64,000 bases of DNA, from positions 62,001-126,000 of the forward strand of contig NZ_FTMO01000006.1 of the NCBI RefSeq assembly GCF_900156025.1, read 5' to 3'. The notes beneath the pieces were generated by a model. The model had not been told where the DNA came from. It saw only the letters and a program-made list of their open reading frames with translations, and ran no database searches. Numbering within the stretch: the stretch's first letter is position 1; the number at the start of each line of letters is the position of its first letter. Positions 35,520 to 49,136 of this stretch are shown piece by piece. The stretch is from Allobosea sp. TND4EK4. GTDB taxonomy: Bacteria; Pseudomonadota; Alphaproteobacteria; Rhizobiales; Beijerinckiaceae. The position numbers and the translations under genes are program-made.

Positions 35520-36506
35520 TCAGCGGCTCGCCATTAGCGCGGCCACGGCCCCCGCCGCCGCCAGCCCCCAGAGCAGCCCGCAGGCTTTCCGGTACAGCCC
35601 CAGCGCCCGGCGGATGTCTCCGGCATGGGCCTGCGCCCGCCCGTCGCCCATCCAGTGGTCGTCGACAGGGGTGTCGCCATAGACGCGCGGGCCGGCCAGC
35701 CTGAGACCGAGCGCCCCGGCCATCGCCGCTTCCGGCCAGCCGGCATTGGGCGATTTGTGCCGGCCCGCGTCCCGCCGCACGGCGCGCCAGGCGCCGCATG
35801 CATCGGCATCGCGATCGAGCGCGGCCGCGCCGATCAGCAGCAGCGCGGTCAGCCGCGAGGCCGGAAGGTTGACGAGATCGTCGAGCCGCGCCGCCGCCCA
35901 GCCGAAGGCGAGATGGCGCGGGGTGCGGTGGCCGATCATCGAATCGGCGGTGTTGATCGCCTTGTAGGCGGCTATTCCCGGCAGGCCTGCGAAGCCCAGC
36001 CAGAAGGCGGGCGCGACGATCCCGTCCGAGAAATTCTCCGCCAGGCTCTCGATCGCGGCGCGCGCCACGCCGGGCTCGTCGAGCGTCCGGGGATTGCGCC
36101 CGACGATCATCGCCACGGCCGCCCGCCCGCCGTCCAGACCGTCCTGCTCCAATCCTTCGGCGACACGCGTTACATGCTCGTGCAGGCTGCGCTGGGCGAG
36201 CAGCGTCGAGGCGAGGAGCGCCAGCGGCACCAGCCCGAGCGGTCCCGCCGTCAGGACCAGCCACTGGACCGCCGCCGCGAGCGTGATCGTCACCACGAGC
36301 AGGATGGCAAGGCCCAGCACGCCCGCTGTCTTGCGCCACGCGAAGGAGGCCGTCTCCCGGTTCAGGCCGCGGTCGAGCCACCCGATCAGCGCGCCGATCC
36401 AGGTGACGGGATGGCCGATGGCAGAGTAGAGCACCTGCGGATAGCCGAACGCCGCCTCCGCCACGAGGGCGAGCAGGAGAAGCGGCAGGCTGTCGGCGAG
36501 ATTCAT
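35520..36506 (-). CDS. cbiB: adenosylcobinamide-phosphate synthase CbiB
   Basis: A 328-aa membrane protein that joins aminopropanol phosphate to adenosylcobyric acid (called CobD in Pseudomonas nomenclature). Family motifs: PVTWIGALIGWLDRGLN, MIVGRNPRTLD, ESLAENFSDGIVAPAFW, YKAINTADSMIGHR and MAGALGLRLAGPRVY. About five hydrophobic helices. The ATG chosen starts MNLADSLPLLLLA; the frame extends 20 codons upstream but would cover the divergent gene's start. Only 21 nt separate it from cobD. Confidence 0.93.
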   Translation of the reverse strand: MNLADSLPLLLLALVAEAAFGYPQVLYSAIGHPVTWIGALIGWLDRGLNRETASFAWRKTAGVLGLAILLVVTITLAAAVQWLVLTAGPLGLVPLALLASTLLAQRSLHEHVTRVAEGLEQDGLDGGRAAVAMIVGRNPRTLDEPGVARAAIESLAENFSDGIVAPAFWLGFAGLPGIAAYKAINTADSMIGHRTPRHLAFGWAAARLDDLVNLPASRLTALLLIGAAALDRDADACGAWRAVRRDAGRHKSPNAGWPEAAMAGALGLRLAGPRVYGDTPVDDHWMGDGRAQAHAGDIRRALGLYRKACGLLWGLAAAGAVAALMASR

Positions 36507-36527
36507 GCGGGGCGAGGACGGGTGAGC

Positions 36528-37559
36528 GTGGCTGAGGCAGGAGCGGCTGATCAGGGCATCTGGCATGGCGGGGACCTCGCCGCGGCCCGCGCGCTGTTTC
36601 CGGAGGCGCCCGAGCCGTGGGTCGATCTTTCCACCGGCATCAACCCGATCCCCTATCCGCTTCCGGAGCTGCCGTTAAGCCTGTGGGCGCGGCTTCCCGG
36701 TGCCGCGGAGGAAAAGGCGCTGCTCGCCGCCGCGCGCGTCGCCTATCGCGTCCCCAGCTCCGCGGGCATCGTCGCGGCGCCGGGCACGCAGATCCTGATC
36801 GGGTTGCTGCCGCGCCTGGCGCCGAGCGGGCCCGTCGCCGTGCTGGGGCCGACCTATGCCGAGCACGCCCATGCCTGGCGAAAAGGCGGCTTCGCGGTGA
36901 GGGAGGTCGCGACGCTGGAGGGGGCGGGTGAGGCTGCGACCGTCATCGTCGTCAATCCGAACAATCCCGATGGCCGTCTGCTGTCGCGGGAGGCGCTCGC
37001 GGGGCAGGCCGCGCTCTGTGCGGCCCGTGGTGGCCTGCTGGTGGTGGACGAGGCCTTCTGTGATGTCGTGCCGGAGGCCAGCCTCGTCTCCGCGCTCCCG
37101 CCTGGCGCCGTTATCCTGCGGTCCTTCGGCAAGAGCTATGGCCTTGCCGGGGTCAGGCTCGGCTTTGCCATCGCCGCGCCCGAGCTGACGGAGAGGCTTT
37201 GCGCGGCCCTGGGCCCCTGGGCGGTCGCCGGGCCGGCTCTGGCGGTCGGCGCCGCCGCCCTGAGCGACGCTGCCTGGCTGGCCGGCGCCACTGCGTCCCG
37301 CGCGCGGGATGCAGCCCGGCTCGACGCGCTTTTGTCCCCGCATGGCCATGTCGTCGGAGGCACGAGCCTGTTCCGTCTGCTGGAGACGCCGCAGGCCCCC
37401 GCCCTCTTCGCCCGCCTCGGGCGTAGCGGCATCTATGTCCGCCGCTTCCGCGACGCGCCGCGCCGCCTGCGTTTCGGCCTGCCGGGGGATGAGGCGCAGT
37501 GGTCTCGCCTGCAGGCGGCGCTGGACACGGATGCGCTGGGAGCCACTCGCGGCGCATGA
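36528..37559 (+). CDS. cobD: threonine-phosphate decarboxylase-type aminotransferase (CobD; CobC in Pseudomonas naming)
   Basis: A 343-aa fold-type I PLP enzyme supplying the aminopropanol arm of the nucleotide loop. The N-terminal WHGGDL and DLSTGINPIPYP motifs are specific for this group; the PLP lysine is in SFGKSYGLAG; NPNNPDGRLL and VDEAFCD also match. The GTG at 36528 is preferred because GAGGA lies 9 nt upstream; a GTG at 36522 is possible. It diverges from cbiB and ends the cobalamin block. Confidence 0.9.
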   Translation: MAEAGAADQGIWHGGDLAAARALFPEAPEPWVDLSTGINPIPYPLPELPLSLWARLPGAAEEKALLAAARVAYRVPSSAGIVAAPGTQILIGLLPRLAPSGPVAVLGPTYAEHAHAWRKGGFAVREVATLEGAGEAATVIVVNPNNPDGRLLSREALAGQAALCAARGGLLVVDEAFCDVVPEASLVSALPPGAVILRSFGKSYGLAGVRLGFAIAAPELTERLCAALGPWAVAGPALAVGAAALSDAAWLAGATASRARDAARLDALLSPHGHVVGGTSLFRLLETPQAPALFARLGRSGIYVRRFRDAPRRLRFGLPGDEAQWSRLQAALDTDALGATRGA

Positions 37560-37635
37560 GATTTGCGTGCGAGGTTGGGCCGGATCGGCGCCGGCCCAGC
37601 ATTGCCGCCGTCGACGAACGAGGAGCACGACACGC

Positions 37636-38607
37636 ATGGCCTTCCTGCCCGGGGACGAGGCGCTCACCATCGGCTTCGCCCATGCCGCCTATCAGATGCG
37701 GGACGAGTATCTCGCGCGCGGCCTCAAGGCGAAGAGCTTCGAGGTCCGGACTTTCGACGATCTCAGGGCACGGGCGCCGGAGGCCGATGTGCTCGTCGTC
37801 TCCGGCCTGTGGCGCAACGAGCTGCTGCCCTCCCTGCCGAAGCTGCGCTTCATCCAGTCGATCAGCGCCGGCACCGACCAGTTCGACAAGGCCGCGCTCG
37901 CCGCCGCGGGCGTCAGGCTCGCCAGCGCGCAGGGCAGCAACGAGCGGGCGGTGGCCGAGCATGCGATGGCGCTGATCCTCTCCCTGTCCCGCCAGCTCCA
38001 TCTCGGCCGGGACAACCAGGCCGCCCGGCAGTGGCGCCCGATGATCGGCGACCGCGCCCGCCGCGAGGACGAGCTCGGCGGCAAGACTCTCGTCATCGTC
38101 GGCCTTGGCCGCATCGGGCTGCGGCTGGCGAAGCTCGCTTGCGCCTTCGACATGCGCGTCATCGGCGTGCGCCGCAGCCCGGAGCCGGCCGACCATGTCG
38201 AGGCGGTCGTGCGGCCGGACCAGCTCGCCGAGGTGGTGGCGCAGGCGGATGTCGTGGCGCTGACCTGCCCGCTGACACCGGAGACGGAAGGGCTGATCGA
38301 CGCGGAGATCCTCGCGGCGATGAAGCCGTCCGCAGTCCTGATCAACGTCGCGCGCGGCCGCGTCGTCGATGAGGCCGCGCTGCTCGAGGCGCTGAAGGCC
38401 GGCCGCATCGCCGGTGCCGGGCTCGACTGCTTCCACGAGGAGCCGCTGCCGGCAGCCTCGCTTTTCTGGGTCCTCCCGCAGGTCATCGTCACGCCGCACA
38501 GCGCCGGCGAGACCCGCGCCTATGAGGGCAACGTCATCGACCTGCTGCTCGACAATCTCGCCCGCTTTCGCCGCGGCGAACCGGTCCTGCGCAACCCGAT
38601 CGTCTGA
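37636..38607 (+). CDS. D-2-hydroxyacid dehydrogenase family protein
   Basis: A 323-aa NAD(P)-dependent dehydrogenase. The Rossmann motif is VGLGRIGLRLA, the catalytic arginine is in NVARGRVVDE, the acidic residue in the FHEEPLP region, and the histidine in TPHSAGET. AGGAG is 10 nt before the ATG. The next gene, an MFS transporter, begins 8 nt after the stop, so the pair is probably one operon for import and reduction or oxidation of a 2-oxo or 2-hydroxy acid. The exact substrate is unknown. Confidence 0.88.
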   Translation: MAFLPGDEALTIGFAHAAYQMRDEYLARGLKAKSFEVRTFDDLRARAPEADVLVVSGLWRNELLPSLPKLRFIQSISAGTDQFDKAALAAAGVRLASAQGSNERAVAEHAMALILSLSRQLHLGRDNQAARQWRPMIGDRARREDELGGKTLVIVGLGRIGLRLAKLACAFDMRVIGVRRSPEPADHVEAVVRPDQLAEVVAQADVVALTCPLTPETEGLIDAEILAAMKPSAVLINVARGRVVDEAALLEALKAGRIAGAGLDCFHEEPLPAASLFWVLPQVIVTPHSAGETRAYEGNVIDLLLDNLARFRRGEPVLRNPIV

Positions 38608-38615
38608 GGATCACG

Positions 38616-39830
38616 ATGCCGGCCCGCCCGCTCCGCCCCGGCGGCCCGCTGCTGATTCCCGCTCTGGGCGTGACCCAGGTCTTCGGATACGGAGCGCTTT
38701 ACTACGCCTTCACGGTGCTCGCGCCGCGTATCACCGCCGAATTCGGCTGGCCGCCGGAATGGACCTTCGGCGGCTTCGCCGCCGGGCTCCTTCTCGGCGG
38801 GGCCGTGGCGCCGCTGACCGGCAGCCTCATCGACCGCCACGGCACGCGGCTCGTCATGACCGTCGGATCGGTCCTGGCGGGGCTGTCCCTGATCGTCCTT
38901 GCTGAGGCGCAGGGCCTGGCAAGCTACGTCGCGGCGATGGTGGCGTTGCAGGCGGTGACCACCGCCGTGTTCTACGATGCTGCCTTCGCGGCCCTGACGC
39001 AGGCGCGGGGCGGGCAGGCGCGCCGTGCCATCAGCCAGCTCACGCTGATCGGCGGCTTCGCCTCCACCCTGTTCTGGCCCCTCACCAGCGCGCTTCTCGC
39101 CTGGCTCGACTGGCGCGGCGTCTACCGGCTCTACGGGCTCTCGCAGATCCTGGTCTGCGCGCCGCTGCATCTGCTCCTGCTGCCCGGGCGGGTGCGCCGG
39201 CCGGTTGTCGAGCAGGCCGGCGTGGCCGCCGCCAATGCGGTGCCGGAGGAGGTGGACTATCTGACGGGCCCCGTCCGCCGCCGTGCCTTCCTGTTGTTGG
39301 CGCTCGCCTTCTCGCTGCAGGGCTTCGTGGTCTCGGCCATGGCGGTGCACATGCTCACGCTGCTGCGCGGCTTCGGCCTTGCCGGCTCGGTCGCCGTGGC
39401 GATCGGCGCGATGCTCGGCCCTTCGCAGGTGGCGGGCCGCCTCGTCGAGATGCTGTTCGGCCGCGCCGTGCCGCCTGTGACGACGGCCTGGGTCTCGGCC
39501 TGCCTGATGCCGGTCGGTCTCCTGCTCCTGCTCGCCGGCGGGGCGGTCCCGCTCGTGGCCGGCGCCTTCGCGGTCGCTTTCGGCATCAGCATGGGGCTGA
39601 GCTCGATCGTGCGCGGAACGGTGCCGCTGCAGCTCTTCGGCCCGGTCGGCTTCGGCGCGATGATGGGCCGGCTCTCGGCGCCGGGCCTGGTCATCAAGGC
39701 GGCGGCGCCGCTCGTCTTCGCAGTCAGCCTGGAGCGGGCGGGCGTCTCGGCCTCGACGCTGCTGCTCGCGGCCATTTCGGCTCTGGCGGCGGCGGCCCTG
39801 CTCGCGCTCGCCCGGGCGGCGAAGGCCTGA
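38616..39830 (+). CDS. MFS transporter (12-helix)
   Basis: A 404-aa major facilitator with about 12 hydrophobic segments. YGALYYAFTVLAPRITAEFGWP at the N-terminus resembles the oxalate/formate- and monocarboxylate-type branch, and motif A is present as GSLIDRHGTR. It follows the hydroxyacid dehydrogenase by 8 nt, which supports a small-acid substrate, but this is inference. Confidence 0.85.
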   Translation: MPARPLRPGGPLLIPALGVTQVFGYGALYYAFTVLAPRITAEFGWPPEWTFGGFAAGLLLGGAVAPLTGSLIDRHGTRLVMTVGSVLAGLSLIVLAEAQGLASYVAAMVALQAVTTAVFYDAAFAALTQARGGQARRAISQLTLIGGFASTLFWPLTSALLAWLDWRGVYRLYGLSQILVCAPLHLLLLPGRVRRPVVEQAGVAAANAVPEEVDYLTGPVRRRAFLLLALAFSLQGFVVSAMAVHMLTLLRGFGLAGSVAVAIGAMLGPSQVAGRLVEMLFGRAVPPVTTAWVSACLMPVGLLLLLAGGAVPLVAGAFAVAFGISMGLSSIVRGTVPLQLFGPVGFGAMMGRLSAPGLVIKAAAPLVFAVSLERAGVSASTLLLAAISALAAAALLALARAAKA

Positions 39831-39833
39831 GCC

Positions 39834-40361
39834 TCAGGCGGAGACCGTCCGCCACCAGTCGCGCGCCCTGTCGCGCACCCGCACCGCGAAGCCATAGGCG
39901 GCGGTGGCCCGGACCCAGCCCAGAACCCGGTCGCGCACGCGCACGACCTGCCCCATGATCCAGGCGAACCAGGGATAGCTCAGAAGCTTCTCGCGGCCCG
40001 CCTCATAGATGCGCTCGACGAAGACGAAGCTCATCAGATGGGCGAAGGCGGTGACGGCCAGACCCGCCCAGAACTGCTCGCGCGCGAACAGGACGAGGCC
40101 GAAGATCTTCAGCGGTTCGGCGATGGCGAAGGGAACAGCCAGCGCGACGAGCACGAGCGGCCGCGGCAGCCCGGCGACCGTCTCCTCCAGCCGCTTCATC
40201 ACGCGCAAGCCCGCGATCCACCGCAGCAGCGGCCGGTAGAGCGGCCGCAGCAGCTCGTCGACGACGACGAAGACGGTCAGCACGCCGCGCAGCAGCGCCA
40301 GCAGGCCGCGCAGGACGGGGCCGCGCTTCGGCGGGGGCGGGAAGGACAGGGGCTCGGGCAT
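39834..40361 (-). CDS. hypothetical membrane protein (175 aa)
   Basis: A protein with a proline-rich N-terminus (PEPLSFPPPPKRG), two to three hydrophobic segments (residues about 20-40, 70-90 and 95-115) and a basic, aromatic C-terminal region (GWVRATAAYGFAVRVRDRARDWWR). I recognise no named family. It converges on the MFS gene with a 3-nt gap and stands apart from the GMC oxidoreductase behind it. The ATG used is the only good one in the frame here. Confidence 0.65.
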   Translation of the reverse strand: MPEPLSFPPPPKRGPVLRGLLALLRGVLTVFVVVDELLRPLYRPLLRWIAGLRVMKRLEETVAGLPRPLVLVALAVPFAIAEPLKIFGLVLFAREQFWAGLAVTAFAHLMSFVFVERIYEAGREKLLSYPWFAWIMGQVVRVRDRVLGWVRATAAYGFAVRVRDRARDWWRTVSA

Positions 40362-40430
40362 GCGATCGAAATGTAGAGCGCGGATTCGGGGCGTTTCAAG
40401 GCCGTGGCTAAGGTCGCAGCCTTGATGCGT

Positions 40431-40470
40431 CGTCATCCCGGGTCTGCGCTTCGCTCCTCCCGGGATGACG
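40431..40470. repeat. REP-like palindrome, copy 3
   Basis: Perfect 12-bp arms CGTCATCCCGGG (40431-40442) and CCCGGGATGACG (40459-40470) around a 16-nt loop. It lies between the hypothetical membrane protein gene and the end of the GMC oxidoreductase gene and could act as a terminator for the latter. Confidence 0.75.
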
Positions 40471-40495
40471 GGACTGCCGGCGACAAGCGATGAAC

Positions 40496-42163
40496 TTACC
40501 CCCGCCCATCCTCCGTCAGCATCGCGACGCCCTTCTCCGCGATCATCATCGTCGGGTTGGCGGTGTTGCCGGAGGTGATCGCCGGCATCACCGAGGCGTC
40601 GATGACCCGCAGGCCGCTGACGCCGCGCACGCGCAGCCGCTCGTCCAGCACCGCCATCCGGTCGTCGTCGCGGCCCATCTTCACGGTTCCGACGGGGTGG
40701 AAGATCGTCGTGCCGAGCTGGGCTGCCGCCGCCAGCAGGTCCTCGTCCGACTGTGCCGCGGGGCCGGGCGAATGCTCCTCCGGCCGGTAGCGGGAAAGCG
40801 GCGCCTGCGCCACGATCCGGCGCGTCAGCTTGAGCGCATCGACCGCGACCCGCCGGTCTTCCTCGGTATCGAGATAGTTTGGCGAGATGACCGGCATGTC
40901 CCGCGGGTCCGGCGAGCGCAGATGCACGCTGCCGCGGCTTGTCGGCCTGAGATTGCACACGCTCGCCGTAAACGCGTCGAAGGGGTGCAGCCCGGAGCCC
41001 CAGCTGTCGAGCGAGAGCGGCTGGAAATGATATTGCAGGTTGGCCGTCGCATAGTCGGGCGAGGATTTGACGAAGGCGCCGACCTGCGAGGGCGCCATGG
41101 TCAGCGGGCCCGAGCGCAGCGCCGCCCATTGCAGCGCCATCAACGGCCGGCGCCAGAGCCTGGCATAGTCGCCGTTCAGCGTGCGGATGCCCTGGACCTT
41201 GTAGACCGGCCGGATCTGCAGATGGTCCTGCAGGTTCTCGCCGACGCCGGGCGCATCGACGATGACATCCAGCCCGAGCGAGCGCAGCCGCTCGCCGGCG
41301 CCGATCCCCGAGCGCTCCAGCAGCAGGGGCGAGGCCACGGCGCCGGCCGACAGCACGACCTCGCCCTCCACCTCGACCCTCAGCTTCTCCTCGCTCGGCG
41401 TCCCCAGCCCATGGGTGAACTCGACGGCCACGGCCCGGCCCTGCTCGAACACGACGCGCTCGACATGCACCCGCGTCTCCACCCGCAGATTGTCGCGGTC
41501 GCGCTGGTCGAGCAGCGGCCTCAAAAAGGCGTTGAAGGCGCTGAGCCGGCGCCCGCGCCGCTGGTTGACCTGGAAATAGGCCGAGCCCTCGTTGTCGCCG
41601 GTGTTGAAGTCGGCGATCTTGGCGATGCCGGCCGCCTCCGCCGCGTCGCGGATGGCGTCGAGGATCGCCCAGCGCACACGCGGATTCTCGACCCGCCATT
41701 CCCCGCCCGCCTTGTGCAGGCCGCCGGGCGGCGGGGCGATATGGTCCTCATGCTTCAGGAAATAGGGCAGCACGTCGTCCCAGCCCCAGCCCGTCAGGCC
41801 GAGCTGGCGCCAGCCGTCATAATCGGCCGCCTGCCCGCGCATGTAGATCATCGCGTTGATCGCCGAGGAGCCGCCGACGACCTTGCCGCGCGGATAGGCC
41901 AGCGCCCGCCCGCCCAGGCCCGCCTGCGGCTCTGTCTTGAACAGCCAGTCGGCGCGCGGATTGCCGATGGCGTAGAGATAGCCGACGGGGATGTGCAGCC
42001 AGATCCAGTCGTCCTTGCCGCCGGCCTCCAGCACCAGCACCTTGTGGCTGGGGTTGGCGGCGAGACGGCTGGCGACAACGCTGCCGGCCGAGCCGGCGCC
42101 GATCACGACATGGTCGAAGCGGCCGATCAGGCGGCGGTCTGCGGCGGGCTTGGCATCGGACAT
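40496..42163 (-). CDS. GMC family oxidoreductase (choline/alcohol dehydrogenase-like)
   Basis: A 555-aa FAD enzyme. The dinucleotide motif is [15 protein letters not shown] near residue 22, followed by VLEAGGKD and the GMC signature [16 protein letters not shown]. The C-terminal active site holds [10 protein letters not shown] with the catalytic histidine and [15 protein letters not shown]. It oxidises an alcohol group; choline is one possibility, but no betaine genes are adjacent, so a polyol or alkanol is equally possible. The start at MSDAK is used; the frame is open 33 codons further upstream. Confidence 0.9.
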   Translation of the reverse strand: MSDAKPAADRRLIGRFDHVVIGAGSAGSVVASRLAANPSHKVLVLEAGGKDDWIWLHIPVGYLYAIGNPRADWLFKTEPQAGLGGRALAYPRGKVVGGSSAINAMIYMRGQAADYDGWRQLGLTGWGWDDVLPYFLKHEDHIAPPPGGLHKAGGEWRVENPRVRWAILDAIRDAAEAAGIAKIADFNTGDNEGSAYFQVNQRRGRRLSAFNAFLRPLLDQRDRDNLRVETRVHVERVVFEQGRAVAVEFTHGLGTPSEEKLRVEVEGEVVLSAGAVASPLLLERSGIGAGERLRSLGLDVIVDAPGVGENLQDHLQIRPVYKVQGIRTLNGDYARLWRRPLMALQWAALRSGPLTMAPSQVGAFVKSSPDYATANLQYHFQPLSLDSWGSGLHPFDAFTASVCNLRPTSRGSVHLRSPDPRDMPVISPNYLDTEEDRRVAVDALKLTRRIVAQAPLSRYRPEEHSPGPAAQSDEDLLAAAAQLGTTIFHPVGTVKMGRDDDRMAVLDERLRVRGVSGLRVIDASVMPAITSGNTANPTMMIAEKGVAMLTEDGRG

Positions 42164-42351
42164 GGCGTTTCCCGGATCGGCGGCTGGGCCGCTCTCAGGC
42201 GATGAGGGATAGCGCCTGCCGCCATGACACGGCAATCGCGCGGGCATGCGACGATCAACCATGCCGGGAGCAAGACGCCGCCGCGCGCCGCGCCGCCTTG
42301 CTAGTGCCCCCGCCCCTGCGCGATAAGCGGGGACGGCGAGACGGAGTATCC

Positions 42352-44391
<2,040 letters not shown>

Positions 44392-44403
44392 ATCGAAAGG
44401 GGT

Positions 44404-44433
44404 GCCGGCCCGGGCGTATCGGCCCGGGCCGGC
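44404..44433. terminator. perfect hairpin between convergent nadE and PepSY gene
   Basis: Arms GCCGGCCCGGGC (44404-44415) and GCCCGGGCCGGC (44422-44433), 12 bp without mismatch, loop GTATCG. It is 12 nt after the nadE stop and 6 nt before the end of the opposing gene, so it can serve both strands. There is no long U-run on either side. Confidence 0.7.
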
Positions 44434-44439
44434 TCTGCC

Positions 44440-45795
44440 TCATGCCGTCCGCAAGTTACGGATCCCGTAGCTCGCGCCTTCGATCAGCAGGAAGGCGAGC
44501 ATCGAGAGGCCGACCATCGGGAAGAACACGCCGGTGGCCAGCGCGAGCGCCAGAAGCGGAAGCGGCACCGTGTTCCCGGCGGGCAGGGTCGGCGCGCCGA
44601 GCCCGCCGGCCGGACGGCGCTTCCACCACATGATGCAACCTGACACCGACAGCAGGACGATGCCGGCCAGTGCCGCCAGCAGGACCAACTGGTTCGCGAG
44701 GCCGAAGGCCTGCCCCATATGGATGCTGACGCCCCATTCGGCCATCCGGCCGAGCGGCCCGAGATCGCTGAGCCCCATGTCGAACAGCACCTGGCCGGTA
44801 TACTGGTCGAGGTGTACGACCCGCTCCTGCCGGATGTCGTCGGGATAGACCGAGGCGGTGAAGACCCCGTCCGGCTTGGTCGGAATGTTGATCGCATAGC
44901 CCGGCGCCATGCCGATCCTGCCCAGCGTGCGGACGACGTCGTCGAGCTTGGCCGGGACGCCGGCAGAGGCGCGCGAGAGCGGCACCGGCTGGTTCTCGAT
45001 CGCCCAGGGCGCGCGGTCGACCACCTCCTTCAGCGGCACGGTCGAGACCGGGTACTTGTCCCAGTAGCCGTCCGGCATGCCGAGGCCGAGGGCGTAGGAG
45101 TAACTGTAGAATTTCTTGCCCCAATAGCCCGACCAGGGCAGGCCCGTCATCGCCAGGAAGACGATGAAGCCGCCGACGAGAAGGCCGGTCACGGCGTGGA
45201 GATCGCGCCAGAAGATGCGTTTGGCGGGCGTGCCCCGCACCGAGACGATGCCGCCCTTCTGTCCGCGGGGCCACCACAGATACAGGCCGGATGCGGTCAT
45301 CAGCACCATCCAGCCGGCGACGCCCTCGATGATCCGCTCCGCCGCCCAGCCGGCCGACTTCAGGCTGTGCAGCTTGCGCACGGTGTACATGGCGGGGGAG
45401 CCGGCCGCCCCCGCATCCCAAAGGCTGCCGAGCACCCTGCCGGAATAGGGGTCGACATAAACCGTGTCCTTCAGCCCGTCGGAGCCCAGGATCCTGACCT
45501 CGGCCGAGCGGTCGGGGGCCGGGGCGGGATTGTAGCCGCGCAGCGATCCGGGATGGGCTGCAAGCGCGCTGGCGACCAGCTCGGAGGGTGCCTTTGCGGG
45601 GCTGGGCTGCGGCGTGACGAGGCGCAGATCGCCGTGCAGCCCGTCATTGATCGTGTTCTTGAACAGGTAGATCGAGCCCGTGACGGCGAGCAGGATCACG
45701 AAGGGCAGGATGAGAAGTCCGGCAAAGAAATGCCAGCGCCAGAGCGCGCGATAGAGCACGGAGCCGAGAGCCCCGCCGCGAGACGTGGAAGACAT
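44440..45795 (-). CDS. PepSY-associated TM helix protein (possible siderophore/iron-related reductase)
   Basis: A 451-aa inner-membrane protein with four main helix clusters. The first ([22 protein letters not shown]) carries the RxHxxxG-type pattern of PepSY-TM proteins; histidines in [15 protein letters not shown] and SIHMGQ are candidate heme ligands. Two periplasmic PepSY-like stretches lie between helices (around [12 protein letters not shown] and [11 protein letters not shown]). Relatives often sit by TonB-dependent siderophore receptors; none is in this window. A small membrane protein is encoded 61 nt upstream on the same strand. Confidence 0.85.
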   Translation of the reverse strand: MSSTSRGGALGSVLYRALWRWHFFAGLLILPFVILLAVTGSIYLFKNTINDGLHGDLRLVTPQPSPAKAPSELVASALAAHPGSLRGYNPAPAPDRSAEVRILGSDGLKDTVYVDPYSGRVLGSLWDAGAAGSPAMYTVRKLHSLKSAGWAAERIIEGVAGWMVLMTASGLYLWWPRGQKGGIVSVRGTPAKRIFWRDLHAVTGLLVGGFIVFLAMTGLPWSGYWGKKFYSYSYALGLGMPDGYWDKYPVSTVPLKEVVDRAPWAIENQPVPLSRASAGVPAKLDDVVRTLGRIGMAPGYAINIPTKPDGVFTASVYPDDIRQERVVHLDQYTGQVLFDMGLSDLGPLGRMAEWGVSIHMGQAFGLANQLVLLAALAGIVLLSVSGCIMWWKRRPAGGLGAPTLPAGNTVPLPLLALALATGVFFPMVGLSMLAFLLIEGASYGIRNLRTA

Positions 45796-45856
45796 GCAAA
45801 CAACCTCGAATTCAGCGTGAAGGAACCGGCCGAAGCGCATTCGGCCCTGTGCGGTT

Positions 45857-46258
45857 TCAGGCTGAGAGGAGAGGTGGCCCGCGCGAATGGAAGGGCTTGA
45901 GGGTGCGTGCCGACCCGAAGCCGCCTTCCAGCCGCGGTTGCGGCAACTGGGGGCGGCAAGCAGGCAGTGCCAGAACGACGAGCAGCGGCAGCAGCGCCAG
46001 CAGCGGCCCGAGCCAGGGGCAGGGAACGTGGTCGCCCGGCTGTCGCTTGTCGGCGTCCGCAGGCGCCGCGGGGGGGCCGTCCTCGCCGTGGCCGAGCGAG
46101 AGATAGATGATCTCGGTACCCGAGCAGAGCGGGATGAAGCCTTCGCGCGGCGGCACGCCGATGACGGGGCCGATGAAGCGGGCGAGCACGGAAAAGGCGA
46201 GGAGCAGCAGAAGCTCCGGCCCCCCGATCCGCCTCAGCTTTCGGCAGAACGCCATCAT
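45857..46258 (-). CDS. small membrane protein, DUF2946-like
   Basis: A 133-aa protein with an N-terminal helix (LLLLLAFSVLARFIGPVIG), a periplasmic middle with a PLCS motif and histidine, and a second helix (LGPLLALLPLLVVLALPAC) preceded by CPW. This shape and the cysteine positions resemble DUF2946 proteins, which are often near PepSY or copper/iron genes, but I am not certain of the family. It precedes the PepSY-TM gene and is probably co-transcribed. Confidence 0.6.
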   Translation of the reverse strand: MMAFCRKLRRIGGPELLLLLAFSVLARFIGPVIGVPPREGFIPLCSGTEIIYLSLGHGEDGPPAAPADADKRQPGDHVPCPWLGPLLALLPLLVVLALPACRPQLPQPRLEGGFGSARTLKPFHSRGPPLLSA

Positions 46259-46416
46259 CGATCGTCGACCGACCCCCGTTGTCGCATCGTCCGCAGCCTT
46301 AGCGTGCTTGAGCAACCGGGGAAACCGCGGCGCCCGAGGAAAGCCGCAGGCATCGCCGCCGGTGGCGCGGACATGATGTCGCGCTGACGGCGCGGCAGCA
46401 TCTCCGCACGGCCCGG

Positions 46417-47118
46417 CTATGCCGCCAGCACGGTCACGGGGGTGCCGAGCGCGACCCGCGCATAGAGATGCGCGATGTCCTGGTTGATCATCCGGACGCA
46501 GCCTGACGACACGTTCGAGCCGACGGTCTCGGGCTCCAGCGTGCCGTGGATGCGGTAGCCGAGGTCGCGCCCCTCGCCGAAGAGATACATGGCGCGCGCG
46601 CCGAGCGGGCTTTTCGGACCGCCGCGTACACCGAGGCCTCGCGGCGTCTGTTCGAGCTGGGCGCGGATCTCGGGCTGGCGCTCGACCATCTCGCGCGGCG
46701 GCACCCAGTCCGGCCAGTCCCGCTTCATGTTGATGCGCGCAGCGCCGGCCCAGCCGAACCCTTCGCGGCCGACGCCGACGCCGTAGCGCGTCGCAACCCC
46801 GAGCGACTCGACAAAATAGAGATGATACGAGCCCGGATCGACCACGATCGAGCCCGGAGGTTCCCGCCAGGGGAATTCCACGGTCTGGCGCAGATAGCGC
46901 GGATCGATCCTGCCGTAATCGACCGCGAAGATCGGGAAGCGCTCGCCGGGATAGGCCGCGTAGACCTCGGCGTAATTCGGCCTGGACAGCGTGCGCGAGC
47001 TGCGCCGCTCGGCTGGTGGCGTGCTGCGCAGCGCGGTGACGCTCCCCGACGAGCAGGCGCCGAGCCCGGCGGCGATGGCCGTCAGCCCTGAGAGGGAAAA
47101 AGCGCGTCGGTCGAGCAT
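46417..47118 (-). CDS. L,D-transpeptidase (YkuD family), lipoprotein-like
   Basis: A 233-aa enzyme that makes or edits 3-3 cross-links, or links protein to peptidoglycan. The N-terminus (DRRAFSLSGLTAIAAGLGAC) is a signal peptide ending in a lipobox-like LGAC at C22. The YkuD catalytic motif is complete: H191-G-T in YRIHGT and C207 in SSGCVRM. It is monocistronic; the terminator at 47214 belongs to the Dpp operon that ends just upstream of it. Confidence 0.92.
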   Translation of the reverse strand: MLDRRAFSLSGLTAIAAGLGACSSGSVTALRSTPPAERRSSRTLSRPNYAEVYAAYPGERFPIFAVDYGRIDPRYLRQTVEFPWREPPGSIVVDPGSYHLYFVESLGVATRYGVGVGREGFGWAGAARINMKRDWPDWVPPREMVERQPEIRAQLEQTPRGLGVRGGPKSPLGARAMYLFGEGRDLGYRIHGTLEPETVGSNVSSGCVRMINQDIAHLYARVALGTPVTVLAA

Positions 47119-47213
47119 GGCGGAATCCCGGCAGTGGTCCACCGCCCGGTATCGGAAATTAAGGTTACGGCCGGGTGAAGAGGCGCATGCCCGGTATCTC
47201 GAACCCCTCCGCC

Positions 47214-47244
47214 GAATAAAAAACCCGCGGCCTGCACCGCGGGT
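47214..47244 (-). terminator. intrinsic terminator of the Dpp operon
   Basis: On the minus strand the stem ACCCGCGG / CCGCGGGT (47244-47237 and 47230-47223) with loop TGCAGG is followed by TTTTTTATT (47222-47214). It lies 23 nt after the stop of the fused ATPase gene. Confidence 0.9.
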
Positions 47245-47267
47245 CGATGTTTGCGAAGCGGGAAGGC

Positions 47268-49118
<1,851 letters not shown>

Positions 49119-49136
49119 GAGCATTCCTTCTCTGGA

